Source: Salinilacustrithrix flava
Lineage (GTDB): Bacteria > Actinomycetota > Acidimicrobiia > Acidimicrobiales > Salinilacustritrichaceae
Direction of reading: 5' to 3'
Assembly: GCA_024128875.1 (NCBI GenBank)
Contig: JAMYFF010000001.1
Span: 124,001-188,000, forward strand
Length of the DNA: 64,000 nt
The translations under genes and the position numbers were made by a program. Below the pieces are notes generated by a model. It worked only from the letters and a program-made list of their open reading frames with translations. It was not told where the DNA came from and searched no databases. This document shows, one piece after another, positions 18,675-26,623 of the stretch (its first letter is position 1; the number at the start of each line of letters is the position of its first letter).

Positions 18675-21600
18675 TCAGGACCGCCACCGATCGGCCAGGA
18701 GGCTGATGGGCAGGGTGAGCAGGTCGACGACGGGGACCTCGGCCAGCAGGTCGTCGCGGAAGGTCGGCTCGGTCTCGGTCACGGCGTCGCGCAGCGCGGC
18801 GAGGCGGCGGCGGTAGCCCGACAGCACGCCCCGGGCCGACGCGACGGAGAGCCGGTCGGCGAAGCGCACGTGCAGCAGCGTGATGCCGGTGGTGGTGCCG
18901 TCCTTGACCTCGGGGACGATGACGATGGTGCGGTCGTCGCTGCGGCCCCGACCGACCAGCAGCTCCTGGTCGGCGGCCACCTGGTGCTTGGTGCCGCGCA
19001 GCACCGGGTTCTGCTCGGTGCGCAGGGGCAGGTCGCGGGCGATGCCACCCCGGTCGATCACGGTGATCGTGGCGCCGGCGCCGGAGGTGTCGTCGACGGT
19101 GCCCTCGATGCGGTAGCGGGTGTAGCCCACCACCTCCTCGACGGCCGGCGACACGTCGGCGAGCGTGCGCAGGTTCTTGTACGTGAGCCGGTCCCGAGGC
19201 GCACCGGCAGCCAGGACCTCGCGCACGAGGGGGACCTCGAGCATCGACTCGTCGGTGCGGGAGATGCCCACGGTGACGGTCTTGGCCTGGTGCTTGATGG
19301 CGTCGATGGGCCGGGTGAGCTCGTCGATGGCGCGGGTGAGCGCAGCGGTGAGGTCCTCGACCAGCACCGAGGGCGTGCCGACCTTGCCGTGGTCGAGCTG
19401 GTAGGCGTCGAGGGACACGGCACCGATGGCGTAGCGGAGCAGGTTCGCGGTGCGCACCGCGGTGGAGGCCTCGAGGTGGCCGTCGTAGCGACCGGCACGG
19501 AGGCCGTCGAAGAACGCCTGCACCGGCGGCATCACGGAGCCGCGCAGCTCGGACAGGACGCGCTCGCCGTCGAGGGCGCCGCCCTCGATGGCCGACTCGA
19601 TGCCGCCGCGGACCTCCTTCAGGGGCGTGGCCTGCGCGTCGATGGCGAGGGCGGCCTCGTAGCCGAAGAGGTGCCCGACCATGGTGGCGAGGATGAAGGC
19701 CAGCGCCTCGTGGGTCTCGGGCACGGTGAGCACGGCCAGGGCGGCGGCGAAGCGGGCTTCGCCCTCGGTGGCGATGACGATCGGTGCCGCCTTGTGGGCC
19801 CGGTAGATCGCCACCTCCTTGGCCACGTCGTCGACGTTGGAGCCGGTGAGGCCGGCGGCGCAGACGAGGATCAGCGGCTCGGAGGACAGGTCGATGTGCT
19901 TCTTGTCCTCGGTGGCATCGCAGGCGATCGACTTGTAGCAGAGCTCGGAGAGCTTGATCCGCAGCTCCTCGGCGGCGATGCGGTTGGTGCCGTTGCCGAC
20001 CAGGGCCCAGTAGCGCCGGGGCGGGCACCACTCGTGGGCGGCCTCTGCGATGGCGGGCCGGGTCTCGAGCGTGGCCCGCATGGCGTCGGGCAGGTCCCGC
20101 ATGGCGCGCAGCAGGCTCTGGTCGGGCTCCTCGCCCCACTCGGCCGCGATGGCGATGGCCAGCAGGTTCCCGGCCGCGATCTGGGCGTAGAACGCCTTGG
20201 TCGACGGCACCGCCATCTCCACGTCGCGCCCGTCGGAGGTGTAGAGCACGCCCTCGGCCCGGTCGGTGAGGTCCGACCCCCGCCGGTTGACGATGGCGAT
20301 GACCGACGCACCCCGACCGCGGACCAGGTCCACGGTGCGGTTCGTGTCCGTCGTCGTGCCCGACTGGCTGATGGCGATGATCAGCGTGTCGGACATGTCG
20401 CTGCGGAGCCGGAAGCCGGACAGCTCGGTGGCCGGGATGGCCTCGAGCTGGACGCCGCGGCGGTCGGCGGCGTCGGCGAGGAGGGCGGCGAGCCCGCGGC
20501 TGGCGATCGACGCGGTGCCCTGCCCGATGGCGAGGATGCGGGTGATCGAGCCGTCGGCGAGCCGGGCCCGGATGTCGGACGGGAACGAGTCCTCGGGCAG
20601 CACGACCCGCAGCTCGTCGCCGTCCTCGACCAGGCGGCCGCGCAGGGTCTTGTGGAAGCTCACCGGCGACTCGGTGATCTCCTTGAGCAGGAAGTGCGGG
20701 AAGTCGCCCCGGTCGATGTCCCGCGTGGTGATGGTGGCGGTGACCACGTCGTCCTCGGTGACGGGCAGCACGGTGCCGTCGTAGGCGATCCGCTCGATGC
20801 CCTCGAGGCTCCCGGCCCTGGTCCCGTCGAGCAGCAGGATCTGGCCGCGGCTGGCGTTGGGGTTGTCCGGGTTGGCCGGGGTCTCGCCGTCCATGCGCAC
20901 GTAGCGGCTGGTCTCCTCCACGAGGCCGTAGGGCTCGGAGGCGACGATGTAGGCGTCGTCGACCAGGCCGACGTAGAGCGCCTGACCCGAGCCGCGCAGC
21001 GCCAGGGCGAGGGCGTCGGGGCGCTCGGCGACGGTGGCGGCGATGGCGACGCTGCCCTCGAAGGACGCCACGCTGGCGCGGAAGGCCTCGAGCGCGTCGT
21101 CGCCGGCCACCACCCGGCGGGACACGAGCGTGGGGATGACCTTGGCGTCGGTGGTGACCTCGGCGTGGATGGAGAGGCCGTTCACCGACTTCAGGTCGGC
21201 GAAGTTGTCGACGTCGCCGTTGAGCGCCGCGGCCACGAACGGGCCGACCTCGGCCTGCTCGTGCTCGAGGGAGTCGAGCGGGTGGGCGTTGGCCTCGGAG
21301 ATGATGCCGACGCTGGCCCAGCGGGTGTGGCCGAGCACGACCGCCTGGGCGTCGGGCGACGCCAGCGCCAGGCGCAGCAGCTCGTCACCGACGATGTGGG
21401 CGCGGATGGCGGCGGTGTTGTCGCCGAGCTCGCCGATCTCGGCGGCGGCCTTGTAGGCGAAGGCCAGCTGGCTGGCCGGGCCGCCGTTGCCGTCGACGAG
21501 GCGCACGGCGCGCGAGCGCAGCAGGGGGTCGTCCGCGCGCCCGTCGAGCAGGCCGGCGACGGCCGGGTCCGACGGGTCGAGCCCGTGGTCGCGGACGAGC

Positions 21601-22136
21601 ACCATGACGCCGGCGGAGTCCCGGCCCCGGACCTCGAGGCGGTCGATGGCCGAGAGCGCCTGCTCGATCTGGGTGCAGGCCTCGATCGCAGACCAGCCGG
21701 TGTCTCGGCCGACCAGGGTGGCGACGCCGTCGGCGAGGCGCAGCCGGTCCCGCTCGATGGTCCATGCGGCGTCCTTGACCCGGACGGCAGCGGCGTTGCG
21801 GGCCTCGGTGTCGTGGTCGACGACCAGGAGGCCGAGCGCGGCGTCGAGCTCGACCACGGTCTGGCCGAGGGTCTTGGCCAGACCCCGGATGCGCGACGAG
21901 GCCGCGGTGTCGGTGAGCAGCAGGCGCACGCCCCGGGGGCCGTGCAGGTCATCGGCCACCTGCTCGAGGTCGACGGCGACCTCCTGCAGCGCGTCGATCG
22001 CCGGCCCGGCCGCGGGCGCGTCGTCGATGGCGCGGCGCAGCGACTGCACGCCACGGTCGAGGGCAGCCACCACCGGCTCGGCCGGGAGATCGACCCGGTC
22101 GACGGGGCGCCGGAGGACGGCGATGATTCCGCACAT
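18675..22136 (-). CDS. glmS: Exceptionally large GlmS-like glutamine:fructose-6-phosphate aminotransferase
   Basis: 1153 residues, against about 610 for usual GlmS. Met-Cys-Gly at the start keeps the Cys nucleophile of the glutaminase domain. RGRDSAG, which normally lies near residue 25, is at about 170, so some 140 residues are inserted; GHTRWAS (about 269) and SEANAHP follow, with NGDVDNF, TTDAKVIPTLV and SEPYGL. HFLLKEITESP (481) opens the SIS half; SIS 1 has SQSGTTTDTN (590) and VPSTKAFYAQ, SIS 2 has GNGTNRIAAEELRIKLSEL (714) and a KKHIDLS segment. About 310 residues after residue 840 are unique. It should make glucosamine-6-phosphate; glmM nearby supports this. The start MCG is dictated by chemistry; CAGAAT lies 8 bases upstream. 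Confidence 0.85.
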   Translation of the reverse strand: MCGIIAVLRRPVDRVDLPAEPVVAALDRGVQSLRRAIDDAPAAGPAIDALQEVAVDLEQVADDLHGPRGVRLLLTDTAASSRIRGLAKTLGQTVVELDAALGLLVVDHDTEARNAAAVRVKDAAWTIERDRLRLADGVATLVGRDTGWSAIEACTQIEQALSAIDRLEVRGRDSAGVMVLVRDHGLDPSDPAVAGLLDGRADDPLLRSRAVRLVDGNGGPASQLAFAYKAAAEIGELGDNTAAIRAHIVGDELLRLALASPDAQAVVLGHTRWASVGIISEANAHPLDSLEHEQAEVGPFVAAALNGDVDNFADLKSVNGLSIHAEVTTDAKVIPTLVSRRVVAGDDALEAFRASVASFEGSVAIAATVAERPDALALALRGSGQALYVGLVDDAYIVASEPYGLVEETSRYVRMDGETPANPDNPNASRGQILLLDGTRAGSLEGIERIAYDGTVLPVTEDDVVTATITTRDIDRGDFPHFLLKEITESPVSFHKTLRGRLVEDGDELRVVLPEDSFPSDIRARLADGSITRILAIGQGTASIASRGLAALLADAADRRGVQLEAIPATELSGFRLRSDMSDTLIIAISQSGTTTDTNRTVDLVRGRGASVIAIVNRRGSDLTDRAEGVLYTSDGRDVEMAVPSTKAFYAQIAAGNLLAIAIAAEWGEEPDQSLLRAMRDLPDAMRATLETRPAIAEAAHEWCPPRRYWALVGNGTNRIAAEELRIKLSELCYKSIACDATEDKKHIDLSSEPLILVCAAGLTGSNVDDVAKEVAIYRAHKAAPIVIATEGEARFAAALAVLTVPETHEALAFILATMVGHLFGYEAALAIDAQATPLKEVRGGIESAIEGGALDGERVLSELRGSVMPPVQAFFDGLRAGRYDGHLEASTAVRTANLLRYAIGAVSLDAYQLDHGKVGTPSVLVEDLTAALTRAIDELTRPIDAIKHQAKTVTVGISRTDESMLEVPLVREVLAAGAPRDRLTYKNLRTLADVSPAVEEVVGYTRYRIEGTVDDTSGAGATITVIDRGGIARDLPLRTEQNPVLRGTKHQVAADQELLVGRGRSDDRTIVIVPEVKDGTTTGITLLHVRFADRLSVASARGVLSGYRRRLAALRDAVTETEPTFRDDLLAEVPVVDLLTLPISLLADRWRS

Positions 22137-22191
22137 GGCCGACCATTCTGCCCGGTCCGGCCCCGGAGCCCACCGGACGGCCCCACCTTCT

Positions 22192-22215
22192 GGAACTGGC
22201 AGTTCTCCTGTAGCG
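22192..22215 (+). repeat. Inverted flanking repeat of the META lipoprotein gene, 3' copy
   Basis: GGAACTGGCAGT-N7-TAGCG on the plus strand, one base past the lipoprotein stop codon. The same pattern lies inverted at 23061-23084, upstream of that gene (18 of 24 positions identical), so the two copies face inwards around it. Confidence 0.5.
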
Positions 22216-22216
22216 C

Positions 22217-23050
22217 TCAGTCGGTGGCGCGGAAGGTCACGACCCGGCCGTCCTCGCCGACCAGGGTCAGCTGGTCGGCGTCGACGGACCAGGTGGCCGT
22301 GCCGGTCAGCACGGCCCAGAACCGGTCGGTGTACTCCTCGAGCTCGGGGCATGCCTGCAGCTCGCTCACCACCGCGCCGGTGAACACGACCTCTTCACCG
22401 TCGACCTCGTAGCGAAGGCCGTCGGTGCCCTCGCCCTCGATCGTGCTGAAGCCGAAGCCGTTGCAGCCGTCGCTGCCGGTGACGAAGCCGCCCTCCTCGA
22501 ACCGCACGATCCCCGGCTGGTCCACGGCCATGGACATGGCGGCATCGTCGGGGTCCTGGCCGTCGGCGAACCCGTCCACCTCCCAGGTGGTGCCGACCAG
22601 CTCCCGGTCCGGCTCGGCGACCTCGCGGTCGACGAAGCGCACGACGGTCTCCCCCGCCGTCAGCGCCATGGTGTCGCCCTCCACCACGACGGTGGGCTCG
22701 GCCTGGAGCACGCCGGCGAACCACTCGTCCTGGGCGTGGCGCTCGGGATCGCAGCCCATCTCGGTCATGCTCAGGTCCTCGACCAGCAGCCGGTCGCCGT
22801 CCAGCTCGTAGGGACCGCCGAGCTGGTTGCAGCCGAGCGACGCCCCCACCCGGCCGTCGTCGAAGCGCAGCGAGATCACCGTCCCCTCGACCAGTGGGCG
22901 CGGCGCACCGGCCTCGGTCACCTCGATCGAGAGGTACTCGGCCGCCAGGTCCGCCGTGCCGCCCCCGGTGCCCACCGAGGCGTCGTCGTCACCGCAGGCG
23001 CTCACCGTCGCGACGACGATCAGGGCGAGCAGGGCCAGCGCGTACCTCAT
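22217..23050 (-). CDS. Lipoprotein with two META domains
   Basis: 277 residues. The N-terminus is a lipoprotein signal peptide (RYALALLALIVVATVSAC, lipobox cysteine at about 19) followed by an acidic linker. Two META (HslJ-like) modules follow, each with the small conserved core: DGRVGASLGCNQLGGPYEL in the first and TWEVDGFADG with GSDGCNGFGF in the second. META proteins are envelope-associated, of unclear role (heat-shock or antibiotic-related in other bacteria). ATG 23050 has TAGCGT 9 bases upstream. The gene separates glmM from glmS and is framed by inverted 24-base repeats, which hints at insertion. Confidence 0.85.
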   Translation of the reverse strand: MRYALALLALIVVATVSACGDDDASVGTGGGTADLAAEYLSIEVTEAGAPRPLVEGTVISLRFDDGRVGASLGCNQLGGPYELDGDRLLVEDLSMTEMGCDPERHAQDEWFAGVLQAEPTVVVEGDTMALTAGETVVRFVDREVAEPDRELVGTTWEVDGFADGQDPDDAAMSMAVDQPGIVRFEEGGFVTGSDGCNGFGFSTIEGEGTDGLRYEVDGEEVVFTGAVVSELQACPELEEYTDRFWAVLTGTATWSVDADQLTLVGEDGRVVTFRATD

Positions 23051-23059
23051 GCCCCTTGG

Positions 23060-23065
23060 ACGCTA
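23060..23065 (-). promoter_or_regulatory. -10 box of the META lipoprotein gene (leaderless)
   Basis: TAGCGT on the minus strand lies 9 bases before ATG 23050. It overlaps the 5' copy of the flanking inverted repeat, whose GGAAC could also be an ECF-sigma-type -35 element. Confidence 0.4.
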
Positions 23066-23084
23066 CGCAGCGACTGCCAGTTCC
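23061..23084 (-). repeat. Inverted flanking repeat of the META lipoprotein gene, 5' copy
   Basis: GGAACTGGCAGT-N7-TAGCG on the minus strand, facing into the gene. The partner copy lies just past the stop codon at 22192-22215. Confidence 0.5.
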
Positions 23085-23110
23085 GGGGTGGCGCGCCCCG
23101 ATGGGCGGGT

Positions 23111-24448
23111 TCAGGCGCCGGCGAGGCGTCGGACGGCGGCGGCCAGGGTGTCGGCCTCCTGCTGGGCCCGCTCGGCGGTGGGGGCCTCGACCATCACCCG
23201 GATGAGGGGCTCGGTGCCCGAGGGGCGCACCAGCACGCGGCCCTCGTCGCCCAGGCGGGCCTCGGCATCGGCGACGTCGGCGGCCAGCCTCTCGACCAGA
23301 TCGGGGTCCCGGTGGTCGAGGCGCACGTTCACCAGCACCTGGGGCAGCGACGTCATCGCGTCGGCGGCCAGGTCGGCGAGCGGGCGTCCGGTGCGGTGCA
23401 CCACGTCGAGCAGGGTCAGGGCGGTGAGCAGGCCGTCACCGGTGGTGGCGATGTCGGCCTGGATCACGTGGCCGGACTGCTCGCCGCCGAGCGCCGCGCC
23501 CGTGCGGGCCAGGGCCTCGAGGACGTAGCGGTCCCCCACCTTGGTGTCGACGACGGTGATGCCCCGGCGGGCCATGCCCTGGCGGAACCCGAGGTTCGAC
23601 ATCACCGTGGCCACCACGGTGTCGTCGGGCAGGCGGCCCTGGGCCTGGCGGTCGATGGCGAGGATGGCGATGACGTGGTCGCCGTCGACCAGGGCGCCGT
23701 CGGAGTCGATGGCGAGCAGCCGGTCGGCATCGCCGTCGAGGGCGAGGCCGACGTCGGCGCCGTGGTCGATCACCGCCCGCTGCAGGGCCGCGGGCGACGT
23801 GGAGCCGGCGTCGTCGTTGATGTTCACGCCGTCGGGGTCGGCGTGGACCACGGTGACCTCGACGCCGGCAGCGCGCAGGACCTCCGGCGCCAGGGCCGAG
23901 GCGGCGCCGTGGGCGCAGTCGAGCACCACCGAGATCCCCTGGAGCCTGCGCCCGCCGACGGCCCGGTGCAGGTCGTCGGCGTAGGCCCGGGCGAGGCGCC
24001 CGTCGTCGGCGGTCACCGGCCCGACACCGGCGCCGGTCGGTCGTTCGCCGCCGCCGCTGCCCAGCAGGTGGGCGAGCTCGGCCTCGAGCTGGTCCTCGGC
24101 CTCGTCGGAGAGCTTGGTGCCCCCGGCGGCGAACAGCTTGATGCCGTTGTCGGCGAAGGGGTTGTGCGAGGCCGAGATCATGGCGCCGGGCACGCCGAGG
24201 GCGGCGGCCGCGTGGGCGACCGTGGGCGTGGGCACCACGCCGAGCAGCGTGACCGCCACGCCCTCGGACGCGTAGCCGGCGGCGAGGGCGGCCTCGAGCA
24301 TGGGGCCGGACCGCCGGGTGTCCCGGCCGATCACGACCGCGTCGCCGCCCAGCACGCGCGCCGAAGCTCGCCCCAGTGCCAGGGCGAGCTCCGGTGTCAG
24401 GTCTTGGTTGGCGACGCCGCGGACGCCGTCGGTGCCGAAGGACAGCAT
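23111..24448 (-). CDS. glmM: Phosphoglucosamine mutase
   Basis: 445 residues, normal length. It converts glucosamine-6-phosphate to glucosamine-1-phosphate, the step after GlmS on the way to UDP-GlcNAc. The N-terminus FGTDGVRGVAN, the active-site phosphoserine loop ISASHNPFADNGIK (about 98-111), metal loop LDGDADR and the C-terminal phosphate-binding RPSGTEPLIRVMVE are all present. It follows rpsI by 13 bases in the classic rplM-rpsI-glmM order. Confidence 0.97.
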   Translation of the reverse strand: MLSFGTDGVRGVANQDLTPELALALGRASARVLGGDAVVIGRDTRRSGPMLEAALAAGYASEGVAVTLLGVVPTPTVAHAAAALGVPGAMISASHNPFADNGIKLFAAGGTKLSDEAEDQLEAELAHLLGSGGGERPTGAGVGPVTADDGRLARAYADDLHRAVGGRRLQGISVVLDCAHGAASALAPEVLRAAGVEVTVVHADPDGVNINDDAGSTSPAALQRAVIDHGADVGLALDGDADRLLAIDSDGALVDGDHVIAILAIDRQAQGRLPDDTVVATVMSNLGFRQGMARRGITVVDTKVGDRYVLEALARTGAALGGEQSGHVIQADIATTGDGLLTALTLLDVVHRTGRPLADLAADAMTSLPQVLVNVRLDHRDPDLVERLAADVADAEARLGDEGRVLVRPSGTEPLIRVMVEAPTAERAQQEADTLAAAVRRLAGA

Positions 24449-24461
24449 CCGCCGGGGCGGA

Positions 24462-24857
24462 CTAGCGCTTGGAGTACTGCGGCGCCTTGCGGGCCTTCTT
24501 GAGGCCGTACTTCTTGGATTCCTTCTTGCGCGGGTCGCGGCGCAGGAGGCCTTCGTGCTTCAGCTCGCCACGGCGCTCGGGGTCGAGCTCGGCGAAGGCA
24601 CGGGCGAGCCCGAGGCTCATGGCGCCGGCCTGGCCGGTGGTGCCACCACCGGCGATGGTGCAGTCGATGTCGTAGTGCTCCTCGGCCTCGGCGACGGCGA
24701 TGGGGGCCATGGCCAGGCTCTGCAGGGCGTCGGTCGGGAAGTAGACCTTCACGTCCTTGCCGTTGACCGTGACGGTGCCGGTACCGGGACGGAGCCGGAT
24801 GCGGGCGACGGCGCGCTTGCGACGGCCGGTGGCCTGGACGAGTGGCTTGGTGCTCAC
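24462..24857 (-). CDS. rpsI: 30S ribosomal protein S9
   Basis: 131 residues. The fold core GRRKRAVARIRLRPGTGTV is present, as are GGTTGQAGAMSLGLARA and the C-terminal basic tail KKYGLKKARKAPQYSKR, whose last residues reach the P-site tRNA. It is cotranscribed with rplM, 11 bases upstream. Confidence 0.98.
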   Translation of the reverse strand: MSTKPLVQATGRRKRAVARIRLRPGTGTVTVNGKDVKVYFPTDALQSLAMAPIAVAEAEEHYDIDCTIAGGGTTGQAGAMSLGLARAFAELDPERRGELKHEGLLRRDPRKKESKKYGLKKARKAPQYSKR

Positions 24858-24868
24858 GATTGCTTCCT

Positions 24869-25324
24869 TCAGCTCACGCGGGCGCGGGCCCGGGAGTCGA
24901 TCTCGAGTTCCTTGGGCTGCTGAGCGGCGTGCGGGTGCGTGGGACCTGCGTACACCTTCAGCTTGGTCAGCATCTGGGCGCCGAGGCGGTTCTTCGGCAG
25001 CATGCCCTTGATGGTGCGGCGCACGGCCTCGGCCGGCTTGCGGTCGAGGGCGTCGCTGTAGCTCATCGACTTGATGCCGCCCGGGAAGCCGGAGTGGCGC
25101 CAGACCTTCTTCTTCTCGGCCTTGCCGGAGGTCAGCACGACCTTCTCGGCGTTCACGATGATCACGTGGTCACCGCAATCCAGGTTCGGGGCGAACATCG
25201 CCTTGTGCTTGCCACGCAGCACCCGGGCGACCTCGGTGGCCAGACGGCCGAGGACCATGCCCTCGGCGTCGATGACCCACCACTCGCGGGTGATCTCGCT
25301 GGCTTTCGGTGAATACGTGCGCAC
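24869..25324 (-). CDS. rplM: 50S ribosomal protein L13
   Basis: 151 residues from GTG 25324, beginning RTYSPKASEITREWWVIDAE, the normal L13 N-terminus. The family block GDHVIIVNAEKVVLTSGKA is present. The frame stays open upstream to 25402, but that is the 5' leader. A promoter of the TTGnnn-N18-TAnnnT type lies about 85-115 bases upstream. It heads the rplM-rpsI-glmM run and is divergent from selD. Confidence 0.97.
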   Translation of the reverse strand: MRTYSPKASEITREWWVIDAEGMVLGRLATEVARVLRGKHKAMFAPNLDCGDHVIIVNAEKVVLTSGKAEKKKVWRHSGFPGGIKSMSYSDALDRKPAEAVRRTIKGMLPKNRLGAQMLTKLKVYAGPTHPHAAQQPKELEIDSRARARVS

Positions 25325-25408
25325 GGGTGCGACCTGACTCTCTGAATGTCTCGCGACTGCGGATGCGAAGCTGCTCGGGGCGCGGGAGGCCCCGAGGCGC
25401 AAGGGACA

Positions 25409-25438
25409 AATCTACGGGCGGGCGTGGATCTGCTGCAA
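25409..25438 (-). promoter_or_regulatory. Promoter of rplM-rpsI
   Basis: On the minus strand: TTGCAG (25433-25438), an 18-base spacer, TAGATT (25409-25414). The leader to the rplM start would be about 80 bases. Confidence 0.6.
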
Positions 25439-25505
25439 CCTGGGCGGCCTCGAGCCCACCATCGTGGCCGATGCGGCCCCGGTCAGGCGGGGATCCCGAC
25501 CGGGG

Positions 25506-25511
25506 TAGCGT
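25506..25511 (+). promoter_or_regulatory. -10 box of selD (leaderless), supports ATG 25520
   Basis: TAGCGT lies 8 bases before ATG 25520, the spacing seen at other leaderless genes in the window. It supports a start upstream of the in-frame TGA. Confidence 0.45.
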
Positions 25512-25519
25512 GCCACGAG

Positions 25520-26557
25520 ATGACCCGACGACCCCGCCTGACGGCGTTCTCCCACGGCGCCGGCTGAGCGTGCAAGCTCGCTCCGGGCGAGCTGGCGCAC
25601 GTCGTGCGCCGATTGGCACCTCCTGGTGATCCGAACCTCCTGGTCGGGGCGCTGTCCGGCGACGATGCCGCCGTGTGGCGCCTCTCGGACGAGCGCGCCC
25701 TGGTGGTCACCGCCGACTTCATCACCCCGGTGGTCGACGACGCCCGGACCTGGGGCCGCATCGCCGCGGCCAACGCCGTCTCCGACGTCTACGCCATGGG
25801 CGGGACGCCGCTGCTCGCCCTCAACCTGGTGGGCTGGAACGTCGACGAGCTGCCCACTGACCTGCTGGGCGACGTGCTCCAGGGTGGCCTCGACATCGCC
25901 ACCGAGGCCGGCTTCGTGGTGGCGGGCGGCCACACGGTGGACGACCCCGAACCCAAGTACGGCATGGCCGTCATCGGCGAGGTCCACCCCGACGCGGTGC
26001 TCACCAACGCCGGCCTGCGCCCGGGCGACGTGCTCGTGCTCACCAAGCCGCTCGGCGTCGGCATCGCCACCACCGCCATCAAGCGCGGGCTCGCCTCCGA
26101 CGCGCTCACCGACGCCGCCGTCGCGTCCATGACCCGGCTCAACGACCTCGCCCGCGACGCAGCTCGCGCCGCCGGCGCCACCGGATGCACCGACGTCACC
26201 GGCTTCGGGCTGCTCGGCCACCTGCAGCGCATGGCCGTGGAGTCCCGCGTCGACGTCACCGTCGACGTGGCCTCGGTGCCGGTGCTCGACGGCGCACGCG
26301 AGCTGCTGGCCGACGGGGTGGTGCCGGGCGGCAGCCAGCGCAACCTCGACCACGTCCGGCCCCACCTCGACCCCGGCCGCCACGACGACGACGCGCTGCT
26401 CCTCGCCGACGCCCAGACGAGCGGTGGCCTCCTCTTCGGCGCCGCCGACGCGGACGCAGCCGCCGAGGCGGTCGCCTCCCTCGTGGCGAGCGGTCACACC
26501 GCAGCCGTCATCGGACGGGTCGCATCGGCCGGTACCGGGCGGGTGTCGCTCGACTGA
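25520..26557 (+). CDS. selD: Selenide, water dikinase (SelD), probable selenoprotein with in-frame UGA
   Basis: 345 residues if TGA 25565-25567 is read as selenocysteine. It makes selenophosphate from selenide and ATP. A plain reading starts at GTG 25604 (317 residues) and lacks the glycine-rich N-terminus and catalytic residue. The same frame from ATG 25520 reads LTAFSHGAG-U-ACKLAPGEL, aligning with the family's GAG-(C/U)-xCK active site: Sec16, Cys18, Lys19. Downstream are LSGDDAAVW, VTADFITPVVDD, AAANAVSDVYAMGGTP, VVAGGHTVDDPEPKYG and TDVTGFGLLGHL. A hairpin directly follows the UGA. TAGCGT lies 8 bases before ATG 25520. selA, selB and selC are not in this window. Confidence 0.92.
25568..25602 (+). 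promoter_or_regulatory. Candidate bacterial SECIS hairpin of selD
   Basis: Directly after the UGA: a perfect 7-bp stem AGCTCGC/GCGAGCT (25575-25581 with 25587-25593), loop TCCGG, plus an outer GTGC/GCAC stem (25570-25573 with 25597-25600). Position and size fit bacterial SECIS elements, which lie within the coding region just 3' of the UGA. The loop does not open with G as many known ones do, so SelB recognition is unproven. Confidence 0.6.
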
Positions 26558-26623
26558 TGCGTCGGGCCCGCGCCCGCTCGGACAAGCCCTCGACGAACAG
26601 GTCGGCGGCCGCTGCTGAGAGCG

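Noticed and set aside
18555..22412. A 1285-residue open frame on the plus strand, antisense to glmS
   Set aside because: It is Gly/Val/Asp/His-rich shadow sequence caused by high GC content and has no family resemblance; the minus-strand gene has clear GlmS motifs.
22192..23084. The META lipoprotein gene as a complete insertion sequence
   Set aside because: There is no transposase and no clear target-site duplication; only the inverted repeats are reported.
25565..25567. TGA upstream of selD taken as a true stop or as a sign of a pseudogene
   Set aside because: The frame continues with conserved SelD active-site residues on both sides of the TGA and a SECIS-like hairpin follows, which is better explained by selenocysteine.
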